From Sipunculus nudus (taxonomy: Eukaryota; Annelida; Sipuncula; Golfingiida; Sipunculidae): a DNA stretch of 64,000 nt. A program made the translations under genes and the position numbers. The stretch spans positions 70,135,556 to 70,199,555 of the forward strand of contig CM049310.1 of assembly GCA_026874595.1 (NCBI GenBank), in the 5' to 3' direction. Shown here in pieces: positions 41,901 through 51,942 of this stretch (the first letter of the stretch is position 1; each line of letters starts with the position of its first letter). The notes below the pieces were generated by a model. That model had not been told where the DNA came from and ran no database searches. It was given only the letters and a program-made list of their open reading frames with translations.

Positions 41901-42639
41901 CAAATGATTAAATTGGTTGCAATTTGCATAATCTGACAGACTGGCTGAAAGTGAAGACAGCGCTCAAGCCAGTCACAGATCTCCGGAAAATCCGGGGCCT
42001 GCACTGGCTCCCTCAGCAACAACAAAGTTTAACAGATTGAACTGGTATACAATTAGATTTATTTAAGGTGAAAATAGAAGATACTGATAGTGCTGAAGAT
42101 CATAGTGAGAGAGGTGGAGGAAGCCGGAGAACCCACAGAGAACCACAGGCCACAACAAATCACTTTCATGGCACTTTCATGGATCGAACCCAGGTCACCA
42201 GCGGAGAAGGCATAATTGATCATAAATGATTATGGATGCACATGCAAAGAAGTAATAATATCCACCCTATTATATTCCATTCTATTAATTTTCTGTCAGA
42301 GAAATAAGTAAGATGGGACACAAAGTAAAAAGATATAAAATAAAATTACGCATTAAAGTAGCCTCAGCTCAGGGGAAATTCACCTTCATTTATTCAAAAA
42401 TATATATTGAAGGCATAATTCAGTATTTTGTCAATTCACAGTATAAATTAGGATTTGGGCTGGACAAGATCCTGATTGTGAATTGTACTGGTCAGAATCT
42501 TGATCAGGATTGGCCTGGACCAACTAGTGATTGGCCAAGACCAAATCCTGTTCAGGATTCAGTCTGGCCTAAACCTGGATTGGGATTTTGGCTTGGTTTA
42601 GCCATATAATATACATATATATATATGTATATATATCAA

Positions 42640-42670
<31 letters not shown>

Positions 42671-43142
42671 AATATCTATATTATGGAAAGCATTACTAAA
42701 ATGTCGGTCATGAGCATTTGTTAACACAAGCAATTAAGCAAAGTTTCCTTGGTTCAGTGACCCTTAGCTTCCAAGACTATTCTTCAGCTGTGTGACACTG
42801 GTCCTCACAAGACTAATAACAAACTGAGCTACCAAACTGTCTAGTATAATAATTAATTATATTTGGTGAGATTACACACTTTTGGTTCAGCTAGAAAATC
42901 ACTTGGCTAATAAGGTCAAATATTATTCCATAATAAGCCTTGTTAAGCACTCAGCTCTCAAAATTACTCCATGCCCCCATGCTTATGTCTTGAATTTACC
43001 CTCCATTTCCTGTCTTAAGTTACTTTTATGTATTCTGTTTGATTACCTCAGATTTCTCCCATTTGTCTTGTATATCTACTGGCATCTTAATCTTCTTCTC
43101 TGGGATGACAAAGTCATGGTTATCTAGGTCTACTGCTGCCAT
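29877..43142 (-). CDS. PTPA: Serine/threonine-protein phosphatase 2A activator, nine coding exons
   Basis: The gene encodes the PP2A phosphatase activator (also called PPP2R4), a conserved cytosolic and nuclear protein with peptidyl-prolyl isomerase activity that binds the PP2A catalytic core with ATP and helps activate the phosphatase. CDS, listed 5' to 3': 43142-43047, 41806-41720, 39611-39486, 38821-38704, 35527-35428, 33692-33568, 31223-31123, 30577-30470, 29951-29877. These total 936 nt, or 311 residues plus TAA; human PTPA is slightly longer because of its N-terminus. Family blocks are unmistakable: VGNSTRIDYGTGHE (132-145), MEPAGSQGVW followed by SLDDFQFIPFIWGSSQL (190-216), KTGPFAEHSNQLWNIS (253-268) and KFPVIQHF near the C-terminus. 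Every intron is GT..AG and every junction keeps frame. The protein is open and lacks no motif I know to be essential, so it looks functional. Introns are 518 to 3176 bp and filled with repeats. Confidence 0.97.
30035..30330. repeat. Dispersed repeat fragment with GTATCCGCC edge
   Basis: CAAGTGACTACAGGTATCCGCC and the following ACATGGGTAAAGTAAGGCAT match CAAGCGACTACGTGTATCCGCC and its continuation at 43215-43330. This copy lies in PTPA intron 8. Confidence 0.6.
30470..30577 (-). CDS. PTPA: PTPA coding exon 8 (residues 252-287)
   Basis: The exon encodes KTGPFAEHSNQLWNISGVP and KWEKVNSGLIKMYKAE, matching human KTGPFAEHSNQLWNISAVPSW almost residue for residue. Acceptor cttttacag|GTA, donor GCAGAG|gtaaac, phase 0 on both sides. 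Confidence 0.98.
31123..31223 (-). CDS. PTPA: PTPA coding exon 7 (residues 218-251)
   Basis: The exon encodes HKRLSPKSFTNAEICDAYGK and then DYMFLSAIQYINK. The first half is the variable linker of the family; KDYMFL and the following helix are conserved. Acceptor ctttgtatag|GT, donor AATAAG|gtaaga, phase 0 at the 3' side. Confidence 0.95.
31906..31971. repeat. Perfect 33-bp tandem duplication
   Basis: The 33-bp unit starting GCTACTGTGTGCCAACAGGG is present twice head to tail without mismatch, in PTPA intron 6. The perfect identity suggests a recent event. Confidence 0.9.
33568..33692 (-). CDS. PTPA: PTPA coding exon 6 (residues 177-217)
   Basis: The exon encodes RKLQMTYRMEPAGSQGVW and the SLDDFQFIPFIWGSSQLI block, nearly identical to the vertebrate protein and the strongest family signature in the window. 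Acceptor ctttacag|G, donor CTAATAG|gtaaca, phases 2 and 1. A 29-bp minisatellite begins about 40 bp upstream of this exon in the preceding intron. Confidence 0.98.
33731..33910. repeat. 29-bp minisatellite in PTPA intron 5
   Basis: Six nearly identical copies of GGTTCACTTCACATATTGTA plus CTATGCTCA repeat every 29 bp, ending about 40 bp from the splice acceptor of exon 6. The long overlapping ORFs here are repeat artefacts. Confidence 0.95.
34480..34570. repeat. 28-bp poly(G) tract at the edge of a dispersed element fragment
   Basis: GACATTGGCGTAGCAGAAAG and GGTCCAGGGGCAAAGCCC precede an uninterrupted run of 28 G (34538-34565), the longest in the window. The GCGTAGC and GGGGCAAAGCCC wording is typical of dispersed non-autonomous elements. 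Confidence 0.7.
35428..35527 (-). CDS. PTPA: PTPA coding exon 5 (residues 143-176)
   Basis: The exon completes glycine 143 and encodes HEMAFAAFLCCLFKIGAF through VVNKVFQR, matching the HEAAFAAFLCCLCKIG block of human PTPA. Acceptor atctttgcag|GG, donor CCAGAG|gtatgt, phase 2. The residue after the histidine-glutamate pair differs (M for A), a conservative change. Confidence 0.97.
36121..36269. repeat. 38-bp minisatellite (four copies)
   Basis: GCCTGTCCCATTACTGGTGT plus GTGTGTACTTGAGTATAA repeats at 36121, 36159, 36197 and 36237, with GT-number variation in the third copy and decay in the fourth. Lies in PTPA intron 4. Confidence 0.93.
37378..37985. repeat. GC-rich degenerate CCCGG repeat block
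   Basis: About 600 bp of short degenerate units such as CCCCGGATCACC, CCCGGACCATCCCGGCAG and CCCGGACAATCCCGGCAA is far more GC- and CpG-rich than any other part of the window. Long ORFs on both strands arise from the repetition. Lies in PTPA intron 4. I do not see a protein family in any frame. Confidence 0.8.
38704..38821 (-). CDS. PTPA: PTPA coding exon 4 (residues 104-143)
   Basis: The exon encodes AVPELSVYLKESVGNSTRID and then YGTG, among the most conserved blocks of the family; the glycine-rich YGTGHE turn belongs to the nucleotide and PP2A binding face in known structures. Acceptor ctatgacag|AAA, donor GGCACAG|gtaagt, leaving one nucleotide (phase 1). Confidence 0.97.
39486..39611 (-). 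CDS. PTPA: PTPA coding exon 3 (residues 62-103)
   Basis: The exon encodes LLETLDKWIDEIPPIEQPQR and FGNKAFRDWFSRLEE, matching the conserved LDRWIDETPPVDQPSRFGNKAYRTW region of animal PTPA. Acceptor tttttttcag|ATC, donor GAAGAG|gtatga, phase 0 on both sides. Confidence 0.97.
40223..41515. mobile_element. 145-bp satellite array with 434-bp higher-order unit, inside an AACAAGGG element
   Basis: The block starts AAAACAAGGGCACCGC and ends with a GACAGATGGATGG and GGGCGGATGCACAAACGG tail. Between them eight monomers repeat at 145 bp (CATCCATGTGTGG-type sites at 40357, 40502, 40647, 40792, 40936, 41081, 41226, 41372). Monomers 2-4 and 5-7 correspond pairwise, giving a 434-bp higher-order repeat. Most carry TGACCTTTGACCC. 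The four matching minus-strand ORFs are repeat artefacts. Lies in PTPA intron 2. Confidence 0.92.
41720..41806 (-). CDS. PTPA: PTPA coding exon 2 (residues 33-61)
   Basis: The exon encodes AYRDLLGFIGAMNDAVQGKK and a following acidic stretch, matching the family's AYADYIGFILTLNEGVKGKK helix. Acceptor tttttccag|GCC, donor CCCAG|gtacgt, phase 0 on both sides. Confidence 0.96.
42110..42215 (-). mobile_element. SINE remnant, family 2, minus strand
   Basis: On the minus strand CTGGTGACCTGGGTTCGATCC contains a near-perfect B-box. The plus-strand TGGAGGAAGCCGGAGAACCC is the tail shared with 23783-23930. Lies in PTPA intron 1. Confidence 0.65.
42604..42672. repeat. (TA)n microsatellite
   Basis: Interrupted TA runs, in PTPA intron 1. 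Confidence 0.95.
43047..43142 (-). CDS. PTPA: PTPA coding exon 1 (residues 1-32)
   Basis: This exon holds the start codon in a good context (CAAGGATGG) and encodes the variable N-terminus, with a DFVIPEKKI segment matching the family's FIIPKKEI-type stretch and DKWEKSE before the splice. The donor is GAG|gtaatc, phase 0. Ten bases upstream of the ATG, at 43152/43153, a tttcttttactaaag|GG acceptor suggests the exon starts there and that the 5' UTR continues in an exon farther upstream. No earlier in-frame start is evident. Confidence 0.93.
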
Positions 43143-43224
43143 CCTTGGTTCCCTTTAGTAAAAGAAACATTGTGAGTACATGACAAAAACTTACCAAAAC
43201 TAGAATACGGGTAGTTGACAAGCG

Positions 43225-44383
43225 ACTACGTGTATCCGCCGTAATCAGAGAAGGATGGGTGAAGTGAGGCATGGATTTAGTGGCAAGGGGAAATAGTTAC
43301 ATGTGTTACATATTAGAATGGATCTCTGCCACATAAACATGATTGTAGGTGGTGCAACCTGTTATTTGAACGAGAAACTATCCAAGATGTATAGACATGC
43401 AAAATTTCATGTGGAAAACTGAAACCACTGCAGAGATATGAGTGATTTTATCCCACAGCGGACGAACAGATGAATGCTGTGCAAAAATGGCTGCAGGTGG
43501 CGCCACCATTTTTGTGTATGTTATAAAGCTATCTAAGGGCTACATTTGTGTAATTTTTTTTTCCTGATTGGTTGAACGAGTCCGGAGATATAAGCATGGA
43601 TGTCTACAGGGTGAACGTGAATGTAGGTGGCGCCACCTGTCATAAAATCAAGAAAGCTATGCGGGATGTATACGCATGCCGATTTTCAGATAATTTGGTC
43701 AAACCACTGCAGAGATATGAGTGATTTTATCCTAAGGCAGATAAACAAATGGACGCTGTGCAAAAATGGCTGCAGGTGGCGCCACCATTTTTGCGTATGT
43801 TATAAAGCTATCCAAGGGCTACATTTGTGTAAAAAATGTTTCATTATTGATCAAACAGTTCCTGAGATATGAGCTTGGATGTCTGCAGCGTTAACATGAA
43901 CGTAGGTGGTGCCACCTGTCAAAAAATCAAGAAAGCTATCTAGGATGTATAAGCATGCCTAATTTTAGGTGAATTAGTCAAACCACTGCAGAGATATGAG
44001 TGATTTTAACCCAAGGCAGATGAACAGATGGACGCTGTGCAAAAATGGCTGCAGGTGGCGCCACCTTTTTTTGTGTATGTTATAAAGCTATCCCAGGGCT
44101 ACATTTGTGTAAAAAATTTTTCCTGATCGGTCAAACGGTTCCCGAGATATGTGGGTTTATGTGTGGAAACAGACGCACAAACGGACGCTGGGCAGAGAGG
44201 AAAGGTCAGAGGTCAAGGTCACTTGGTTAGGCACCAGTTCACATGTGACCTGATAATTTGTGTAAGTTTCGGAAAAATCCGTCCAGTAGTCTCAGAGGAG
44301 TTCTCTGGAAACAAACGCGGCGGCGGTGGAACCCGGTCAAAAAACATAGTATCCGAAAAACTTCGTTTTGGCGGATACAATTA
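43225..44383. mobile_element. 279-bp tandem array between GTATCCGCC and GGCGGATAC ends
   Basis: ATGGCTGCAGGTGGCGCCAC recurs at 43487, 43766 and 44045, 279 bp apart. Each monomer also has two GAGATATGAG-type and ATGTAGGTGG/CGTAGGTGG sites about 140 bp apart, so it may be an old dimer. The array is flanked by TATCCGCC (43232) and GGCGGATA (44373), a short inverted pair; GTATCCGCCAAA at 30048 matches the complement of the right end. A GGTCAGAGGTCAAGGTCA triple half-site lies at 44205-44222. It occupies the DNA directly upstream of PTPA exon 1. Confidence 0.75.
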
Positions 44384-44480
44384 TCCTAAAAGTACAAGTG
44401 TGTTCACCATTAGTTGGACATTAAGAGGTTATTCAAGCCTCAATCATGTTTCATTTTTCTTCTAGCTATTTTAACAATTT

Positions 44481-47400
44481 AAAACAAGGGACCTATGGGT
44501 CACGACGCTCAGCTGATCATGATTGAACTATAAATGTATCACCATTGTGATACTATATTTAGTCGACAAACCTTATGAATATCATGGACCTATTTGGCTA
44601 TATAGTGGTTTATTTTTTATTTATTTGGGAGCTGTTGAAAATAGCAATATATTTGAGCAAATATGAATGCAATGACAGTACACTAAGCAGTGGTAGAATG
44701 ATGATAAGGCTATTTGTTGAAGGATCTATATTGTATAGAAGTCCGCAAGATTTCAATTTGACATATATAATGTTATTATTAACTATGCTGAAGAGTGGAT
44801 TTATGAATTGTGACTGTATGACATGATATCTTTTAGGTCTTGACAAGGTACATTATATTGATGCCCACCACATCTACATATTACACAATATTGACATAAT
44901 TTCTGGCACGTACATAGGCAACAAACAGTTATACAATATATAAAAATATGAAAATCTGATTCAACTTGTTCTCGTTTACTGAGGCTGACATTGGGATGGG
45001 GTTCGGAGAAGGAAACAGTGTGGGCAGCAAGGAGGGTTGGATGTAGAGAGAAAAGGAGATAGAGAGAGAGGGAGGGAGCATTCAACAGTACTTAAACACC
45101 TGGAAGGTTAAAATCTAAAATATTATGAAATGTAGATAAAGTCTGAGAGAAAGAGGTAATCTAGGCTATGGTTGGTTGATATGATTGAAGAAATTGTTGC
45201 AAATAATATTTTAAGATCTGACCTTGCGCTTTCATTGGATACCTTTTTGACAGGCTGTTGACAGTTCAACTTTTTACATATTTGTCTAATGAGATCCAAT
45301 TTTTTAAATTTAAACTTTAATTAAACTGTTTTTTCTATTTTATGATATGTATACAGTTGCTATAAAATCCCCACTCCACAGGCGGAAGGACTTGATGGAG
45401 GGGGGGGGGGGGTTACGATGGGAGTTACAACGCCTCTGTCTCTCTGTATATATTTTCTTCAAATTATTCAATTTTATGCTATAGCAATAGCACTATTGTT
45501 GACAGTGCGAAGGAGCAAGGACTTAGTGGGGTGGGGGAAGGGGATGGTGGGAGTTACAATACCCTTGCATATACGTACAGGATATGAAATTTAATTAATC
45601 AGAGCTTACAGGAAAAAAAAGTTTATTCATAATTATTAAATATTTAAAACAGGCAAGAAAGCTAGAGAAACAAAGCAAATAATTTTAATTCCCATTCTTC
45701 TGAGCCAGGAAATTATGAACAATTTTTACATAAATTCCCTTTTTTATAACATCATTTTTTTCCAGGTTTGAAAATGTAACTATACATTTAGAGTATAACA
45801 TATATGTGAATATTTCAGTTGATTCACATTTCTTAATTGCATCAACATATATATCTAATAAATTAGGTTTATAGTACCTGTCAACATAATGGGGTGGAGG
45901 GAGGAAGGGAGGCATAGGGGTGAGAGAGAGAGAAAGAGAGAGAGAGAAAGAGAGCTAGAAAGAGAGAAAGGGAAAGAGAGAGGAGAAAGGCTCTCTGGTA
46001 ATTACTGCCTGACCCAGCCTGACCCAGACACTCACAGAAGCAGTAGGCAAGGACTGAAGGTGTTATGTAACAGCCTGGAACACTGTTAACCAATGACTTG
46101 ATGTAAACATTCAAGACATGGTGCTATAAATATGGGTCACTGTGCTCAGCTGAAGTAGGCCTTGAAGGTAAAAATCTAAAATAATAATGGAGATCAAGTC
46201 TAAGATGAAAAGGTAATATATGCCATGGCTGGTTGACATGATTGGTTTGTATTGATGAGTGAGAAATTGTTGCAAATAATATTTTGTGACCAAACCATGC
46301 ATTCTCTAATGTCAAAATTGAAGCATGTGAGCAGTTTGTGAACATAAGATGTATATTATTACCATGATCATTGGCTGGCTTTTTGATAGTTTGTTGACAG
46401 TTCAGTAGTTTACACATTTGCTCAATTGGATCTATTTTACATAATATATTATTAAATATATGTATTTTTATTTTATAAAATGTATACAGTTGAAATATAA
46501 CTGATGTCTCCAGTCCCCAGATGCAAGAACCTGGTGGTGGTGGTTGGGGGGGGGGGGGGGGAGGGCTGGAATGATGGGAGTTACAACATCTCTGTATTAA
46601 CATAGTGTATATACATATAGGATTTCCATTTAATTCAACAATACTTACAGGATTAAATAGTCCATTCACAATTACATAATATTTAAAAAAGGACAGACAG
46701 ACTGTTAGACAAACAAAGCTGATAATATATTTTAATATTTTAAAGTTTTTCATCTGCAATATTACACATCTGAATACATAAGTTGCTTTCAAATTTCAGA
46801 CTTTAATGGCTTAAATCCATACACATACAGCATATGAAAGTTATTTCAACAGTGCTTAAAGGAAAAATTTCATAATTAGTATATATATTTAATGATAATT
46901 GAGAGATGATGGACAGACAAGAGCTGATCACTTTATGTTCCATTCTCCTGGGGCAAGAATATGTTTCAATATTAGATCTTAATTTTTTCTAATCCAATTA
47001 TCTTTCAAATTGAAAAAATTGTACACATTTGCAATATTAACTAATGTCCCAGTGCACAGGTGACGATGAGGTGCTAAGGATCAATGACAGCCGGGGGGGG
47101 GGGGTTGAGGAGATGGGATTAACAACACTTTTGCATAAACATTCAGGGCAAACAAAGCCTGATCTCCAATTCTGCTGAGGCTCGAAAATAATGAACACAT
47201 GTTTGTATTAGATCCTTTTTTTTATTTTAAGTTTAATTTGTATACATTTCCAATATAACATAAATTTCTGAATATAAACGTTGATTCATAATTCTAAATT
47301 GCATCATCATAAATCTCAATCTTGTCATGTAACACCACATCATGCATACAAATGTATATTTATATATTCATGGGGGGGGGGGGGGGGAGGGGGTGTGATA

Positions 47401-48966
47401 TGAGAACAATTGTACACCTGTCACAGCAGGGGATCTCCCCCAGTGACTGAAACAAATCAGGAACCCTGGCATAGCTGACTTCCAGTGACCTGGAGTGGCC
47501 TACCTGCATCTGGAACAAAGCAAGTGACTACAATAGACCCTCAAGATAAAATTCAATAACTAGCCTAATTTTCAACCTTTTAGTTTCAAATTTCAGATTT
47601 AAACACATTGAATACTTATGTTTACATTCTGAGAAAATTAAATCAACAGTACTCACAGGGAAAAAATGTGCCATGGTCAAAGTTGGGTAAAATTTCAGGT
47701 ACTGATTTTATGTTTATGCTAATAACTTATAAAATTTACAAAATACAGATCTAATTTTGGGTATACAATTGAATCTTAATTAAACAAAGTTATATACTTA
47801 AAAAAAAATTCTCTAGCTTCAATAATTTTCATGAAACCTGAGTAAATATTTTTCCTGATTTTTTACAAAGTCAATTTTGTTTGGGCACATAACTTAAACA
47901 ATTACGCAATACTGACATCATTTCTGGCATGTGCATAGCGAATGTATAGAAAAATATGTATATTATATATGATCAAAGTCAGATCAGTGGTTTTGATACT
48001 AGGCAGTCCTGAAGTGTAACAAAGGGTTTTTAATGAAAAAAATGAAGTTTTTCATTAATATCTCGAAGGAATTAAGTTCTGGTGACCAAATTCTTGGCAT
48101 GGTAGGGGATTTTGGAGACATCTTACTGTATGCCTAATTTAAGGAACTTAGAGCTGAAGCTGGGGAGCTGAGCTCTAGCAAACTGCATAACACTAGGTTG
48201 ATGTAAACAATATGTGACATGGTGCTTGAAAACTTGAATAAAATCTACAGTTTTTGATCAACTGGTTTCAAATTTTAGATGTTAACAGTTGAAATGCTAA
48301 CAAAAACATGCTTTGAAAATTAAATCCACAGCAGTTACAGAAAAAAAACGTGCCATGGTCAAAGTTGGGCAAATTTTAAGGTACCAATTTTTTATTTTTG
48401 CTAATATTTCAAAAAATTTAAAAGATTTGGATTAAATTTTGGGTATACAATTTAATTTTGATTAATAAAAGTTATATTACTGGAAAAAAAGTGCTTAGCT
48501 TTAACAAGTTTTGTGTTAAGTGATCAAATTTTTTTCCTGATTATTTACAAAATGCATTATGTTTGGGCCCATAACTTTTTTAAATTATATAATACAGACC
48601 CAATTTCTGGCATGTACAAAGGAACCATATAGAGGATTATTTATGGTAAATATGAGGAAAAACAGATGAGTGGTTTTGATATTAGGCAGTCCTGAAGTGT
48701 GAAAATAGGATTTTAATAAAAAATTGAGGTTTTTCCTTAATTTCTCAAAGGAACGAAGTCGCAAAGACCCAGTTTTCGGCTTGGTAGGAGATCTTGGGGA
48801 CATCTAACATTATGCTGAATTTTGGATTCCTAGGTCTTACGGTTTCAAAACGTGCCACATCTACGGACGGACGGACGGACGGACGGACGGACGGACGGAC
48901 AGACGGACGGACGACGGACAATGGACCACGACTATAGCTCAGATGACTTATAGTCAGCTGAGCTAA
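44481..48966 (+). mobile_element. Large non-autonomous mobile element, copy 1 (complete)
   Basis: The 5' end is AAAACAAGGGACCTATGGGT followed by CACGACGCTCAGCTG. The 3' end is a run of GGAC units, ATGGACCACGAC, then a 29-nt hairpin (48936-48964) followed by AAAA. Inside are a segment with a long G tract (46130-46600), another with TGATATGAGAAC (47170-47420), and two copies of a roughly 660-bp unit (near 47650 and 48310) marked by CGTGCCATGGTCAAAGTTGG. No transposase, replication initiator or helicase domain is visible. The boundaries come from the nested copy at 51943-54570. Confidence 0.75.
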
Positions 48967-49793
48967 AAATATATCTAAGCATTACAAGTGTTGCTTATTA
49001 ATTAAAGGTGTACTCTATCACACCTTTTTTTGATTAGTCAGATCACGTTGTCCAAATTAAGTGACATTTCTGTCCCTCTAAAATATGAGCCTGCTGAGAT
49101 GACAGAGTGGGTCTGCCTAAACACCCAAAACACTGGTGTTTTGGGTACGTGTGACAAAACACCACGAAACACCCTTTTAAATTTTTTGAAGCAAAACACT
49201 GGCATCGGTTAACACTTTCTCTGCCTATGACGAGAATACTCGTCATATTTTCTGATTCCCCCAGTGCCTATGACGGGTATACTTGTCATGAATTTATCAG
49301 CAATTTTCAGTAAGAAATCTCTTAAATGTATCGATAAACTCTGCGCAGGCGAGTAGTAGTTCATTTATAAATTGGTTTCTTGTCATGAAATAGTAAAATT
49401 TGTAATTCATCAGTGTGCTTGATAACTCAAAAGCAAGAAAGATTTTGGGAGTGTGAAAATATCCACGGCTCTCATCCTTTACCGTGAAATAAGTTCATGA
49501 CCCGCTGTAGTGTAAAATTGATACCGTGTAGGAGTATTCCTTAGAATCAAACGAAAGTGAGGACCGCATAATATTCTTTCTTGTTTTATATTTGGGCGTA
49601 TTTTAGCCACTTACATGTGGCAACCCCGCTGGTGAGACGGAGGTGTGACAGATCGCACCTTAGGTGTGAACTCGAGATAGCGAGGCATGAGGTCGTTCAG
49701 GTTTATTGCCCCGTGAGGACAGCCTATTGCGCAATCAACAACAATAGGGCGCATGCCACATGCCTGACACACAGATCGGCAGGGTAATCAGAC
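48967..49793. other. Non-repetitive island with three palindromes
   Basis: No proven gene. A perfect 11-bp inverted repeat with a 2-nt loop lies at 49123-49146. Two related 20-bp palindromes with ATGACGAG/CTCGTCAT-type arms lie at 49227-49246 and 49270-49289. Positions 49600-49790 are CpG-richer and lead into the ORF at 49794. Confidence 0.55.
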
Positions 49794-50205
49794 ATGGCTG
49801 CATATTATTGGTTTGGCATATTTGGATATCTCACGTATCCTATACATTTAGAGAAAGCAATATGCTTGTGTAAGTACCTTCGCCAACAAGTGCATGTAAA
49901 TTGTAAAATTCTGAAAGCAAACTCGGACGATCACTTGCGGAACACGTTGGCCCTTTTGTACACTGACAATCCCAACCGCACTTTGGAATTCACCATATGC
50001 ACCCCCGACGTATGACTTTCAGACAATTCATAATAAAGTATAATATCATGAGCCCTAGAGTTGATCATATTAGGTTACACTTTGATCACACGCAATTTTC
50101 ATATAATTCCAGGCTTCGTTTGACGGTGACAATGACGAGGTCCATTGTGTCATGCTGTTGCCCTGGTATGTAAATAACTCTATGACTGTGTGTAATAAAA
50201 GATAA
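49794..50205 (+). CDS. Candidate small two-exon ORF, unknown function
   Basis: An ATG preceded by an in-frame TAA opens 72 codons (49794-50009), followed by GAC|gtatga. After 103 nt, attccag|GCT at 50113 reopens the same frame for 30 codons to TAA at 50203-50205, with AATAAA overlapping the last codons. The joined product would be 102 residues, cysteine- and tyrosine-rich at its N-terminus and acidic in the second exon (DGDNDEVHCV). Unspliced, it ends after 73 residues. It sits in a non-repetitive, CpG-richer island between two copies of the large mobile-element family, so it could be a host gene, a gene fragment or cargo of an unknown element. I recognise no domain, and the splice is predicted by eye. 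Confidence 0.3.
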
Positions 50206-50311
50206 AACAATTTTTAGAATTATAATGATTAGTAGAATCAGTTTGTTCGTAATGAAAAGCAAATTAATTTTTTTCAGTAAAAATACAAGTTTGTAAAATG
50301 GAAGAAAAAGA

Positions 50312-51942
50312 AAAACAAGGGACTCATGGGTCACTGTGCTCAGCTAAAGGTAAAAATCTAAAATAATATCAAATGGAGATAAAGTGTAAGAGGAAGAGGT
50401 AATAAAGGCCATGGTTGGTTTATATGATTGGTTTGTATTGATGAGCAAGAAATTGTTGCAAATAATATTTTGTGACCTGACCATGTGTTTCCTAATGTTG
50501 AAACTGAAGCATGTGAGCAGTTTGTGAACAAATGATCTGTACTATTACCATGACCATTAGTTGGATTTTTGATTAACTGTTGACATTTCAGTAGTTTACA
50601 CATTTGTTCAATTGAATCTATTTTTTTGTATAATATATATTATTAAATTAATATGCATTTTTTTATGAAATGTTTACAGTTGAAATATAACTAATTAACA
50701 ACATAAAACAGGGCAAACAAAGCCTGATCTCAAATTCTGCTGAGGCAGGAAAATAATGAAAAAATTATTGTATTAAATCCTCATTTTTTTATCACATCAA
50801 TTTTTTTAATTTAAGTTTATATTTTGATACATTTCCAATATAACATACATATCTGAATATAAAAGTTGATTCATAATTCTCAATTGCATCATCATAAATC
50901 TCAATCTTGTCAGATAACACCACATCATGCATACAAATGTTTATTTATTTTTACCACAAAAATATATCTTTTAAATCTGCAAAACAATAAATATCTAAAA
51001 ATAATACTTGATTTAGATTTCACAATTTTTAATTGTGTCTTTATTTATCTATAATGTGCTTCATATTTTATAAATTTAAGCATACTGATGGGTTCAGTTA
51101 TATTTGTTAAAATCATTTAAAAGAAAATTGATTTCTTTAAAAATGCTACATTACACAACATTGCATCTTCTGGATTACACCTTAAATTACTTTTTCAAGG
51201 AAAGTTTTTGCATATCGGAGTTGAAACAGCATTACAATTAAGCAGATACAGTGAAAACAATAACAATTACTGCATAACACTTGGTGGGTTGGTTGGGTTT
51301 GCGGGGGGGGGGGGGGGTGATATGAGAATAACTGTACACCTGTGACTGTAACAAATTAGGAACCCTGGCATAGCTGACTCCTAGTGACCTGAAGTGGGAC
51401 CCTGCATCTGTAATCTGTAATCAAAGCAAATGACTACAATAGAGCCTCAAGAAAAAAATCAATAACTAGCTTAATTTTCAAACTTTTATTTTCAAATTTC
51501 AGATTTAGACAAATTAAATTTTAATGTTTACATGCTGTGAAAATTAAATCAATGGTACTTACAGGAAAAAAACGTGCCATGGTCAAAGTTGGGCAAAATT
51601 TAAGGTACTGATTTTATTTTTATGCTAATAACTTAAAAAATTTACAAAATTCAGATCTAATTTTGGGTAAACAATTGAATCTTAATTAAACATAGTTATA
51701 TACTCAGGGAAAATAGACTCTTGTTTCAAAATTTTTCATGTTAAGTGAGGAAATATTTTTCCTGATTTTTTACAAAGTCCATTATGTTTGGGCCCATAAC
51801 TTAAAGAATTTATACTTAACAGACTTAATTTCTGGGATGTACATAGGAACTATATAGAGGAATATTTATGGTAAATATGAGGAAAAACAGATGAGTGGCT
51901 TTGATATTAGGCAGTCCTTAAAAGTGAAAATAGGATTTTAAT
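50312..51942 (+). mobile_element. Large mobile element, copy 2, left part
   Basis: It starts AAAAACAAGGGACTCATGGG and follows copy 1 in order: the AAGGTAAAAATCTAAAATAA segment, AGGGCAAACAAAGCCTGATC, the G tract at 51303-51317 and a 660-bp unit. It stops at ATAGGATTTTAATAAAA, exactly where copy 3 begins; its missing right part is found at 54571-54777. Confidence 0.8.

Noticed and set aside
46124-46792. 222-residue ORF as a host gene
   Set aside because: It overlaps a mobile-element segment repeated at 50358 and includes a proline run made by poly(G); kept only as an element-level observation.
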